Source: Chromera velia
Lineage: Eukaryota; Sar; Chromeraceae
Direction of reading: 5' to 3'
DNA: 25,000 nt
Assembly (NCBI GenBank): GCA_018398765.1
Contig: JAHBMJ010001986.1
Span: 107,526-132,525 of the forward strand
Shown here: in pieces, positions 9,571-19,508 of the stretch
Layout: each line of letters begins with the position of its first letter
Numbering within the stretch: position 1 is the first letter of the stretch
Notes under the pieces: generated by a model
Database searches by the model: none
Seen by the model: only the letters and a program-made list of their open reading frames with translations
What the model was told of the DNA's origin: nothing
Made by a program: the position numbers and the translations under genes

Positions 9571-10768
9571 AATCCAATCTTGCATGCTATTCAAAGCACG
9601 ATACGCACAGAAATGACAAAACAATACGTTCGTGCAATAATCGCTCGGTGCGGCGATTATTCGCTACATGCGCACAACACGCGTACATGACACAAGCCCG
9701 GCTAAGCCCGCGGCCCAATACGTGGCACGGTACCCCAACAGCTACCTATACTTCAACTATCAATCAATTCGATCGTACGTGCTTGCACGCATTTATCTGC
9801 ACGACGCTCGTGGTGTGCGCACTCGTGATAGTTCCTGGTCGCTTAACATTATGAGGCGGCAGGACACTGAGACTTTGGTCTACTGGGGCCGAACTTCTCA
9901 CATAACAAGCCAAAAAATGGCAACTATTCACAGAGACTGCCCAACACCAATGAGCGTCTCCTTTGCAGAAAGTTAGCCACAGTCATTGCAATTTTTTCGG
10001 ATCCCCGCGGTGGTTGGCGTATTGGATTGAGTCCCCTGAAGTCGTAAAGAGTCCCTTCGCTTCAGCACAAGGCGTAGCACAAAAAAAAACAACCGGGAGT
10101 CAGCACTAAAAGCAAAATAACTACAAGACATGCACTTAGACCTGATTTAACTAAGGAGACACCTGCAAGCTGAGTTGGCAACACTGTGGAAACTCAAAGC
10201 AGCGGTGTTTTCCTACACCTAATTAAGGGTGGATGCCAGCCTTCCGGGTTTCCCTGTTAATTAATTCTTTTAGTGTCGACCAAACAAGCCGCACTCACGG
10301 CCACAGCCAGTTTTGAGAAAGCAAAGCTTTATGAATGAAGAAAATCGGAGGAGACGGCAAAAATCTGGGGGTGTGACTCGAAGAGGTTTCCGCCTGGGAT
10401 AAAATGGGGATTGCACAGCACGTGCAGGCCTTTCTAGGTAATTTAAGCTTTGGAGCCTTATCACACTGTTGACAGCTTGGTATATGTACACCCAATTAAA
10501 AACTTTTAAAGAATTTTTGAAGGGGAAAGAGAAATAAAGTAGAAGGAGAGAAAGATGTCGCTAAGGGGGAGTAGGTCGCACGGCTCCGACCTGATGCCTC
10601 CTAAGCTGAGATAACAGCTCAGACTGGAAGCCAGAGGCATGTACGTACAGATGAGTGGACCACATCTTTGGTTGAGACTTGGAGTCAATCACTTCTATTG
10701 CCGGGAAGGATACATTGATTCGTTCTTGCGTTTCTAGGTTTCTGTATATGTTTTCTCTTATGGGGAGG
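9571..10768. other. No supported gene
   Basis: Short open frames occur on both strands (plus 9495-9976 and minus 10270-10495), but none has splice-bounded or compositional support. No RNA gene was recognised. Confidence 0.4.
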
Positions 10769-10857
10769 ACTGGTTGATCCTAGTAGTGCCCTGACTGACT
10801 CGTGTCTCACGCTGACTGGTTGATCCTAGTGCCCTGACTGACTCGTGTCTCACGCTG
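10769..10857. repeat. 46/43-bp tandem duplication with rRNA-like start
   Basis: Copy one (10769-10814) and copy two (10815-10857) are the same except that one has TAGTAG where the other has TAG. Both start ACTGGTTGATCCTAG and end GTCTCACGCTG. CTGGTTGATCCT is the near-universal 5' end of eukaryotic small-subunit rRNA, and GTCTCA also occurs nearby in that gene. The rest does not match what I know of the rRNA, so this is not an rRNA gene. Confidence 0.85.
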
Positions 10858-11829
10858 GAAATTCAGAAATGGACGGACGGCGATGACGCTAGCGATAACG
10901 TATAATGATGATAAAGATGATATGATTCAATGATTCTCAAATTAATATATCATATTTCTAATGGTGTCTAGAGTGGTGTTTTTTGAATTAAGTCAGTAAA
11001 TCATTGATCGATATATACGTTTGACACCAATTGTCGTAGGCCAATTACTAGGCCAATTACACTGTTTATAAACGTAGACTGCTATGGTTATGCAACGTAG
11101 TCACTAGTAGTACATTTTTTTTATATAGCATTTTTTCAGCGTTATTTGCTACAGGTCATTTGTGTACTTCAAAAGACATTGGAGACTACTAGTAGATTTG
11201 AAACCTTGCTCTTTGGTTCTCTTAGCTGCTTCTAGAGCTGCTTAATGATTTTTTTTGTTGTGGTGTTTGTGTCCCACCCCCCCCTCGGTTCTGCCAGTGC
11301 ATTTCTGTGAGCAGATCTTCTTGTTTGCACTGTCTTCCGACGTCTTTTGTAACCATCGAAGAACAAAAATTACATGGCAAGTGTTCGCTCGCTTGGAACA
11401 AAACCTCATCTGCCGCCCTTCCCTTCTGAATGAATCCCTAAACCTCAGGAACACAAGTGTAAGAAAAGAAGGACAGCGCTGTTTTCCGTGTCGACAGATT
11501 TGTGTGTGTGCACTGTCTGATAAAGGCCCGGTGAAAGGATACTCTCTGTTTCTGTGGATAGTGTTTTCTCCTTGTCCTTTCTCATTGTCATTATTGAGCC
11601 CTTGTTGTGTTGTTTTTGGCTCTTGTTATCTCTTCAGTACTTTGCTTCTTTCATTCAAACCTTTTTTCCATTTTCACCCCTCTTTCTGTCCTGCACAGTC
11701 TCAGTTTCTTTTTAGACAGACTCTTCACCTATCGAGACCCAACAAACTCTCTCTTCTCTCAATTCCCATGCAGTCTCTTCAATCCACTTCCTTCTCACGA
11801 TTTTCCCCCATTACCTAAACCCGTTTCCT
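10858..11829. other. 3' flank of the minus-strand 677-codon gene
   Basis: The left half is AT-rich. From about 11250 the plus strand becomes rich in T and C, which reads as a purine-rich 3' untranslated or flanking region for the minus-strand gene ending at 11830. A 187-codon plus-strand frame here (11255-11818) has the Cys/Phe/Ser bias of an antisense or untranslated frame, and I do not call it. Confidence 0.4.
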
Positions 11830-14757
11830 TCAAGGCCCCCCCACTCCCACGTAGGGCGACCCTGCCCCTCCAGTAGAGCCCCCCCCCACCTGACGGGAAG
11901 AGAGAATTCGGGAGATCGACCCTGCGTCTCTGTCGCCTGTCTGGCTGTTGTGGAAATTCTCCCACTTTTGTTGGAGGACGTCTACCTCCTGGGGGGAAAT
12001 TTGGCCCCGAATCGCATCGAGTGCAGATTGTCTGACTCCCTGCAATTGGTCGGCAGTGAGGGGGGTTTGTCTCAGGAGTTTATCTAGCTCCTCTTTTCTG
12101 CGGTCCATCAACATCTTTTGGATGTCATTAATTGCATTCCTCTCAGCATCGACTTTCGCATCTCTGATTTTCTGCTGCAGCTGTGCCTGCCTGCCTGCCT
12201 CGTCGATTGCGGCTGTTTGGACGCCGATGGCTTGTCTCTGTCTCCTGGCAAGGTTATCCTTACCCCAGTCATCGACTGCCTTGGCCACCTGCTCCACTGC
12301 ATCTGCAGTTGGAAGGGAACCACCGTAAGGCATTCGGATACCTGGCACGTGTCCCATCCCATTCTGTAAGACGGACTCGGCTTTGGGGGGTTCCAGGTTT
12401 GCGTTGGGGGGCATGTGAAGGACAAAGTTCATGTCTGAAGAGAGACGGTTGAGTGCGACTTTGTAGGGATCGGTCTCGCTGCCTGTGGTATCCTTCTTCA
12501 TTGCCTCGTCGACAAACTTGACAACGTTGTCGGGGGAAATGTTGCCGTCTTCTGTCAACAAATCGGGCGCATCGCGAGCGTAGCTGAGAGCTTTGACAAC
12601 GGCATAGCGTGCAACTTGCACACGCAATTCGTCGTTTTCAAGGAGTGCACTTCGCTTTTTGTCTTGCTCGAGTTTCTTAAAGAGATGTTCTGCGAATGAC
12701 TTGGGAGGGCCAGTGAGTGCTGACTTCATTTGGGCCCCACTGGTGTCAACGAAGAGGTTTGTCTTCATGTTTTCTTGAACTTCATTGATGGCCTGAGCGA
12801 CCAACTTAAGTTCAGAGACGAGGGAAAGAGATCGGACAGCGCACTCTTGGGAAAGAGATGCCGCATCATCGCATTTGGACATCTCGAGAATTTTCTCTCC
12901 CAAGACATTCCCGGGCTCTTTTGCCAATTCTTTGGTGAGGGAGTTCAGGAAGTCCTGCTTCCTCTGACGTTTGTCCTCCTCCCTTCCTCTCTGAAAGAAT
13001 TGTCCTGCAAGGGCATTGTGGGCTCCCTTGAGTGCCTCAATCATCTCATCTCGTCTTCGAACATCCGCTGCTGTGGAGGGGCCCGAGGGGTTCAGCACAT
13101 TCTGAACCGCACCGCCGATACTGCCCATCTCTCGGACACGGGAAGAAATGAAGGGAATGGGGTTCGAGGGGTCGAAGACATTCCTATCTAGCCCCATAGA
13201 CCCCCCAGATGCTGCTGCTGAGGCTTTGGGGAGGGCTGAGGATCCGGAGGACTGCTGTCCTGAGAAGGTCATTGCCTGCTGACGCATCCATGAGTGGGGG
13301 TCTGTGGCAGCTGTGGAGGCAGAGCCGGGGGGGGAAGCACCGAAATTGGAAGAAGGAGGGTTCCATCGGGCGGGGGGGGTCACGAGATCGGAGGAGGTTG
13401 TGAGGGTGTTCTGTTCTACCACGGGGGCAGATCCGTCGGGTGAGATTTTGATTCTCTGTCCCCCGGCCACGACGTGTATCTGGTCGCCCATCTGTTCTAT
13501 TTTCACGCTCTTCTGCTGGAGGGCTGACGTGGGGGGCCTGCAGGCAGCAGGAAAGGGGGGGAGGGGGGAAACGTGCAGATATGAAGATGGGTGGATCGAG
13601 GGTCACGCAGGCAGGCAGGCAGGCAGGCAGATCCTCTCCGGGCAGATAGGAAGAAATGGATGCGAGGAGAAAAGAAGGTAGGCACGCAGATTAATTTGGA
13701 GGATACGGCACTACGAGAAAAGCAGGCCGGGGGGAGAGTTTTTGTGACATTTTGCACGTGGTCCATTCCTCGGTACTCCAAGTGGGTTGCGTGGCTGCAT
13801 GCATGGAAGACAACCGATAGAGCGGAAACTAATCATGAAAGGCAGCTTCAGGAGATAGGCTGACGTACTGACTCTGTGGGGATCTTTTCGAATGGATCCT
13901 GCTGGAATATTCCGAGAGGGGCCGTGAGGGCTTCGTTTCGTCTCTCGAGGAGGGCGGGGCCGCTGCAGAGAAGAAAGCGAGACAGTGAGGCAGCGATATG
14001 CATGCGTGCTTCTGCTCTGAAGAAACGATGGTTTGTGCTGACATTTCGAAGTTGATTGCTCACTTTTTCCTTGCCTTCCTATGCAAGAGAATAGCACAAG
14101 AAGCAGATGGGGACCATCTCTTTCGTGAGAGACTCATCTGGCGTGTATCGATCAAGAGACTCGCATGCAGAAGCTTCCTATACATGCACATATCGATATA
14201 CACACAGACAGGACGCGTAGAAAAGGAATTGCATGTAACCCTCTACTTACATTGCGTGCACCCCGATGGAGAGGCCGGCAGCCAGGCCACAAAGGCTAAT
14301 CGGAAGAAACCTCATCCTTCCAGCTTGTAGTCTGTCTACTTGCCTGCACGGATACATATGCATACGTACGTAAAGAAGAGTTCATACATGCATTGGATCT
14401 CACAAAGACCTGTCGGCATGCTTTTGAATTCCCAGATGCTCATCCTCGCTCCTGGTATATACTACCCACCTCCAGCTGACTTCTTGAAGCACTCAAGCCC
14501 TAATGGGTCGATCTGTGAGGTTCACCGACAGACAGACCGCGTTTGAGTATATGGGAGTAACAGCAAGAGGGCTTCGCAAATCTTTTCGCTTCTCTTCTCT
14601 TTTGTAGGGTCTCCACTTGTTGTTTCCTTTCTGAGGGGCTCTCCGGTTCTTGCTCTGGTTCTTCAATCATGCAAAGCAGCTCGTACAGCCCGTCCTTTTC
14701 TGCAGCTAGGGCTATGGCCGGCTTGTGTCGATCATCAGATCGATTCGGTCGACCCAT
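11830..14757 (-). CDS. 677-codon protein, ankyrin-like N-terminus, three exons
   Basis: Exon 1 is 14526-14757: the ATG at 14757 has an in-frame TAA just upstream, and the donor is GTGAAC. Exon 2 is 13869-13962, with acceptor TTTCTTCTCTGCAG and donor GTACGT. Exon 3 is 11830-13537, with acceptor TTCCTGCTGCCTGCAG. Phases 1 and 2 match, and the sum, 2034 nt, is divisible by 3. Residues 10-30 (KPAIALAAEKDGLYELLCM) resemble one ankyrin helix pair. Exon 2 and the start of exon 3 are Ser/Pro/Gln-rich and probably disordered. Then come SPDGSAPVV, a long charged helical body with likely coiled coil around residues 560-605 (QKIRDAKVDAERNAIND...), and a Gly-rich tail ending VGVGGP. No signal peptide or membrane segment is seen. 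The family is unknown. Alternative: exon 2 in another frame (ALLERRNEALTAPLG) joined to an acceptor at 13516 or nearby. Confidence 0.7.
13607..13630. repeat. (GGCA)n tract inside intron 2 of the minus-strand gene
   Basis: Six tandem GCAG/GGCA units. Read on the gene strand they are CTGC units, which are pyrimidine-rich and resemble the CTGCCTGCAG acceptor about 70 bases downstream. Confidence 0.85.
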
Positions 14758-15526
14758 GCAATTATATAATTATCAGAGGATTATGCATGCAGGCCGCGAC
14801 CGATACAGCTAGAATTCGATCACTGCATGCATGAGCATGCATGCATGCAAGAAAAAAAAAGTTTTTATTAATAATTCTCTGCATGTTCGAGAGTCAATTA
14901 ATATGCTGAGCTGACACACCATTTTACGCGGGTGAGAGCCTTGCAACTTTTTGAGCCCGGAGCATCCGTTTTTCTTCTCCGTGCGAACAAAAACCTTTTG
15001 CTTGAGGGGCACTTGAGGGGCACGTAAGAAAAGGAAATTTATGCGACTTTTTTGATCCTGGGGCCTGTACTACTTCACTCCGGAACAAAAAAAAATGAGT
15101 TCTAGCTGTTAATTGCACGGCGGCTTTTGGCGCACGCAGCCGAAATATACTTTTGCATTTAAATTCAGCATGCATGCACTTATATATAATCTTTCTCAAA
15201 CTGTCTTGTCTGAGCTGCCCTCCGTCGTTGCGCGCTCTTCGATAGCGTATATATAATGCATCGATCCGGGCCGAAGCCATGCAATAACTTCGACACATGC
15301 AATGAACACTGCACATGCAAGAGTCCTCTCTGTATCTGTGTACACACTCCGTCATCCCACTGTGTTATCTAAGAAAAGAACCTTCTCCAGAACTGAGGAC
15401 TCAGAACAAATCCCTCCAGCTGGATCCCAGCAGCTGACTTGGAATCAGCACAGCAACTGACTGACCTTTACTTCCCCTTTCGGTGCACGACTGAACACAC
15501 TAAAGAAAGCACTTGTTGCAAAGGCC
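14758..15526. promoter_or_regulatory. Head-to-head intergenic region, GCATGC-rich
   Basis: This 769-bp spacer lies between the start codons of two divergent genes and probably holds both promoters. It contains many GCATGC/TGCATGCA words: near 14784, a dense block at 14823-14850 and another near 15169. The TGCATGCA palindrome is a known target of ApiAP2 factors in apicomplexans. Whether it acts that way here is inference. A TATATAAT-like stretch lies just upstream of the minus-strand ATG. A 143-codon minus-strand frame (14924-15355), rich in Cys, is not called as a gene. Confidence 0.4.
14823..14850. repeat. GCAT/TGCATGCA cluster
   Basis: Two blocks, CTGCATGCATG and GCATGCATGCATGCAAG, are separated by two bases and give several overlapping palindromic TGCATGCA sites in 28 bases. 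Confidence 0.85.
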
Positions 15527-17465
15527 ATGCCTCACACTCCCCCCACCTTCGCGACTCAGGTTGACTTTCCCCTTCTGTTCAAGTTCCTGTTCCCCCCCTC
15601 TCTCGAATACCCCGAGTCGACAGGGCGTCTCGACCTGTTCGCTCTCTACGGACCTCTTGACACAGAGGGACAACTCAGGGCAGGACCCCAGGGGTTCCAT
15701 GTGGTGCAGCACTATGAAATCAAAGGTGAGGAACGAAATAGGCAGATATTTATGCTTCTTTTCTTGCCTGCCTGTCTGTCTGTCAGTCAGTTTGTACCTC
15801 TGTCCGTCTGTCCGCTTGTCTTCCGATCAGTATATATATATGTCAGTCTGCCCCTCCGTCCCCGAGTAACTTAGTGAGTGAATGAATGATTGCATGCTGA
15901 GTGAGTAAGTGACGAGTGAGTGGGTGAGTGAGTGAGTGAGTGAGTGAGTGGGTGAGTGGGTGAGTGGGTGAGTGGGTGAGTGGGTGAGTGGGTGAGTGGG
16001 TGAGTGATGAGTGAGTATGCCAGTGAGTGAGTGAGTGAGTGAATGAATGAATGAATGAATGAATGAATGAATGGATGGATGGATGGATGAATGAATGAAT
16101 GAATGAATGGATGGATGGATGGATGGATGAATGAATGGATGAATGAATGAATAAGTGATACAAAGTGGCTCTACTGGCTTTATCCTTCCTCGACAGCATT
16201 TCCTGTCCACTTTCCACTCCAGAGAGACACTCACTGTGAAAGCTCTGCAACTTGAGGGCATCCTAGACCTCTGTGCTTGGGAAGAAGAGAGAAAGGCCAA
16301 TTTCAGACAGTGCAGTGAAACAGTGCTGTTCTATGAATACATACAAAGATGTTCCTCTGGGTACATACGCCGTGTGATTGTCGCTCAACTCTTTTGGGAG
16401 CCCAGTTCTTCTCGCATTCATGTACGGATCTGCACTTTCTTCCACTGTCGTGAGAAACCCCCAATTCAGAGCCCAATAGACCCAAAAGACTTTCCGTCAT
16501 CTTCGTCACATGAGAATTCTCTTCTATCTGCGCGCAGGGATGGTCAAGGAGTTGTATCAAGAGGAGCTGTTCAAGCTAGTCGCAGTCAGTCAGAAGGAAA
16601 GGGTTGTCTGGATCTCTTATTACTCTGCTCACTTAACTCCTCCCTCCATGCCAAAAGTCCGACTGCGGATCTGCCTCCCTTTCAAATCTCTTGCTGGCTT
16701 GCTTACACCCTCTCTGCTCACTTCTTTATGGGTTAGTTGCATGCCTGAATAACCGTCCCTTTCAATAAAGGAGTTGCTTCATGCGCCAGTTCCCGATCGG
16801 AAGTTCGCACTGTGTGTTCAACAGAGCGACACGAGGGAATGAGGACACACTCACTGGCTGACTTTCATTCTCCCCAGCGGAATTGAAGTCTTCGATCGCA
16901 TGAATGAATGATGGATGCCCCCGGCCCCCCTCCCGCAGCGTCCCCGAGAGACTGTGAGGGTGGTCGTCGATGAGCTGACAAAAAAGGCGTTGAAGCACTT
17001 CTACTTGCGTCAGCCGAACTAGGCAGGCAGGCAGGCGGGCAGGCAGACAGGGGGAGAAAAACTTCGATCGCTCGACGGTTCCTTGCTTGTTCTTTCGGAC
17101 GTTTGCCGTTTCTTTCCTTGCCCCGTTTTCCCTTCCTCTCTTCCTTTTCGATCCTCGTTTTTCCTTCCTTCCTTCCTTTTCTTCTTTCTTCCTTCCTTCC
17201 TATCTTCCTTCGTTGCTTACTTGCTTCTTTTCTTCCTTGCTTCCTTCCTCTTGAGGCTTGCTCTTGCAGCTAGGTATTCTCCTTTCTCCCCCCCTGACTC
17301 CCCTCCTCCCCCCCTGCCTCTCCCTCCGTCTCCATGCAGCCGAGGGGATCAGGCGTCTCTTCAACAGCACCCCCAGGGACAATGATGGGTACATGCAGTT
17401 CGAGGACTTGCAACGGTCAGTCGGTCAGCCTGCATGGAAGGGAGGGAGGGAGGGAGGGAGGGAGN

Positions 17466-17502
<37 letters not shown>

Positions 17503-19508
17503 CCTATGTCTGTCCGTCTGTCTGTCTGTCTGTCTGTGTGCGAATAAGGGGGATCGGGTAGAGAAGGATTGGATTGCGTTCTGGCGGAAAGACTCGATTG
17601 CTGTTCTGGGAGGGAGATGCTTTCGGATCGAGTCAAGTGTGTTTCTGTGTGCTTGCATGGATCGATAAGTGTGATGGAGGATGGGGGGTGTTGACCATCC
17701 ATCCGAAACAAGGGAGGAAGGTTACGGAAGTTCACTACCTCACACAGATACAGGAGGAGAATACCAATAGAAGTGGAGTTCTTCAGTTCATTCCGCATGC
17801 CACGCGATTGTCCTCTCCCGTCTCCAACAGTGCCGTCACCTTGTTTCTTGTTCCCTTGCCCCCTCGGTCTACTGTTGCGTGCAGAGTCATTCTGGCAGAT
17901 CTCAGACAGCGCATGCTCACATTGATCGATGGGGGAGAGATCACAACGCCACCACCTCCTCCCATTCCCTATCAATCAGAACCGGCACGGATCCTGTCAG
18001 TCAGTCAGTCAGTCAGTCAGCCAATCAGTCAGTCAGTCAATTATAGTCAGTCATAGTCAGTCAGTCAGTCAGTCAGTCAGTCACTGGCAGTCAGTCAATC
18101 AGTCAGCCAATCAGTCAGTCAATCAGTCAGCCAATCAGTCAGCCAATCAGTCAGTCAATCAGTCAGTCAATCAGTCAGTCAGTCAGTCAGTCAATCAGTC
18201 AGTCAGTCAGTCGATCAGCCTGTAGACCCCCCCATCTCCCCACAGGCATTGTTTTCCTCTTCCTCGTCCTCTTCCCCTTCCTCTCCCGCTTTCTTTCTTT
18301 CTTTCTTTCTTTCTTCCCCTCGTCCTTTCTCTCGCTGAGTGTGCACGAGCAAAAGAGGGGATGCACGTAAAAGTCTCAGAATGCACAGTGAAGGATACTT
18401 GAACGTGGCTGAGGAACTTTTCCCACACGTCCCGACAGAATCCGACAGGCAGATCTCCATAACATCAATACACACGTCAACTCTTTATTATCTATTTCTC
18501 CATAGAGGTGCGCACGTGTACTGACGGATTGCTGACTGCAGCGCGACGATGCAGAAGAAGAAGAAGATGCTGCCAAGTGAAGAATTTATGGTGGGTCGGT
18601 CAGTCGGTTCGTCGGTCGGACGTGTTTGTAGACATACACTCAGAGCTCGGCTGTTTTTGTGGCGCGTTTCAGAAATGGACACGGGAGAATTTCTACTTGT
18701 AAAGAAAGAGTCACATCGAAATGAAGCAGGTGCAAATACGGTCGCTCTTGTCCTGTTTCATCAGCGCGATTCATCGGTTGGGGACAGTTCTTTCTTTCGT
18801 TTCTGTTTTCTGGCACTGGACGCTTCTTGAAGGCACCTTTTTCGCACCATCTCCCTCTCTGATCCCCTCTGCTTCCCTGCCTCCTCTGTACAGTTGCGCC
18901 CTGCAGCTTCAGGGTCAAAACGAAAAATCTCAAAAGCAAATGTTATCATCTTTTGACAAATCAAGCTGAATAATTGGGCTGCGATTCCTTGCAGGTGGTG
19001 ACGCAGTTGCTTCATCAGAACGTCTCCCTGATCACAGACATCGATTCAAAGGACAAGAACGATGCAGTCTCCCTCAGACTGAACAACAGACTTCTTAGGT
19101 CAGACAGAAATAACAAGAGACAGACAGATAAATATGAGCTGCTTGTCTTCTGTTTGTCTCAAAAAATGATGCAGTCGGTTGGCGCAGCCAGATCGGGCCA
19201 GATCGAAACGCGATTGATTGACAACTCGGCACATTTTCTGTTCGGCATCTTCCCTTCCGTACACCATTATGAGTTTGAAGATTATTTCTCACCTGCCTGT
19301 TTGTATCCTTGCTTTCTTCTGTTTCAATACACGCCTCCTGTAATGCTTTCCGTCTCCCTGCAGGGACAAGGGGAAGACAGATGACCGATGGGACCGATAT
19401 TGCGCTTTGCGGGGCCAGAAAAAGGGCACTTGGGTGAAGACCGCAAAGGATTTCACGAAGGAGAACGGGGGTCCAAACATCAGAATGGCAGCAGGGCTCG
19501 AGATCTAG
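15527..19508 (+). CDS. EF-hand-like protein, at least nine exons, about 303 residues
   Basis: Exons: 15527-15725, 16538-16584, 16939-17008, 17340-17415, 17885-17995, 18542-18590, 18995-19098, 19192-19302 and 19364-19508. Every junction is GT-AG and in phase, and the sum, 912 nt, ends at TAG. Several acceptors are strong (TCCATGCAG, CCTCCCGCAG). Residues 1-66 (from MPHTPPTFATQVDFP) are hydrophobic/proline-rich. About 107-131 form an EF-hand-like unit with RDNDGYMQFEDLQ, lacking the usual Asp at loop position 1 and with Asp for Glu at position 12. Then come a proline run near 152-156, KKKK near 172 and an ending of GPNIRMAAGLEI. No signal peptide or membrane helix is seen. The family is not recognised. 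Uncertain points: an optional exon near 16197-16330, and the acceptor at 19191, because the frame is also open across 19099-19191. The start is the first in-frame ATG after a stop at 15458. Confidence 0.68.
15872..16152. repeat. Composite GTGA/GTGG/GAAT/GGAT minisatellite in intron 1
   Basis: There are successive blocks: GTGAGTGA, then GTGAGTGG repeated with an 8-bp period, then GTGA again, then GAAT, then alternating GGAT and GAAT. It lies wholly inside the first intron of the EF-hand-like gene. Its antisense produces a long pseudo-frame of Ile-His-Ser repeats. Confidence 0.95.
17022..17054. repeat. GGCA-rich tract after an exon donor
   Basis: AGGCAGGCAGGCAGGCGGGCAGGCAGACAG lies 13 bases into the intron that starts at 17009. 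It includes one variant unit (GCGG). Confidence 0.85.
17159..17250. repeat. CCTT-rich pyrimidine tract
   Basis: Imperfect TTCC/TTCT units fill the intron upstream of the acceptor at 17339 and form a long polypyrimidine stretch. Confidence 0.85.
17437..17501. repeat. (GGGA)n followed by a 36-G run with one N
   Basis: GGGA units at 17437-17464 lead into an ambiguous base at 17465 and then 36 consecutive G (17466-17501). It lies in the intron after the EF-hand exon. The true length is uncertain, because the N and the homopolymer suggest an assembly or sequencing limit here. Confidence 0.95.
17502..17540. repeat. (GTCT)n tract
   Basis: TGTCTGTCCGTCTG and further GTCT units directly follow the poly-G run in the same intron. 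Confidence 0.9.
17996..18219. repeat. (GTCA)n satellite beginning at the splice donor
   Basis: About 220 bases of GTCA units, with interspersed CAAT and CCAAT variants, begin with the very GT of the 5' splice site of the exon ending at 17995. The donor hexamer GTCAGT is repeated many times downstream. The plus-strand frame through it (Ser-Val-Ser-Gln repeats) is an artefact of the repeat. Confidence 0.95.
18289..18315. repeat. (CTTT)n tract
   Basis: Six or more CTTT units lie within the same intron, in its pyrimidine-rich second half. Confidence 0.9.

Noticed and set aside
9495-9976. Overlapping plus-strand frames of 119 and 102 codons
   Set aside because: Two different frames of similar length over the same DNA, with no codon pattern, domain or splice signals.
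10769-10857. Small-subunit rRNA gene start
   Set aside because: Only a 12-base word matches. The following sequence lacks the conserved rRNA 5' domain, and it is a short tandem duplication.
11255-11818. 187-codon plus-strand open frame
   Set aside because: Rich in Cys, Phe and Ser with no domain. It lies in the T/C-rich 3' flank antisense to the convincing minus-strand gene and has no splice or start context.
12730-13191. 153-codon plus-strand frame
   Set aside because: Antisense shadow of the large exon on the minus strand.
13184-13606. 140-codon minus-strand frame overlapping the large exon
   Set aside because: An out-of-frame shadow of the 677-codon gene, and it reads straight through the acceptor at 13538.
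14924-15355. 143-codon minus-strand frame
   Set aside because: Cys- and Met-rich with no domain. It spans GCATGC-rich promoter-like DNA, and no donor or acceptor links it to the neighbouring gene.
15827-16300. 157-codon minus-strand frame of Ile-His-Ser and Leu-Thr-His repeats
   Set aside because: It is a translation of the intronic GTGA/GAAT minisatellite. Tetranucleotide repeats stay open in every frame that lacks a stop.
17929-18225. 98-codon plus-strand Ser-Val-Ser-Gln repeat frame
   Set aside because: Only the part up to 17995 is an exon, and that exon is read in a different frame. The rest is the (GTCA)n intron array.
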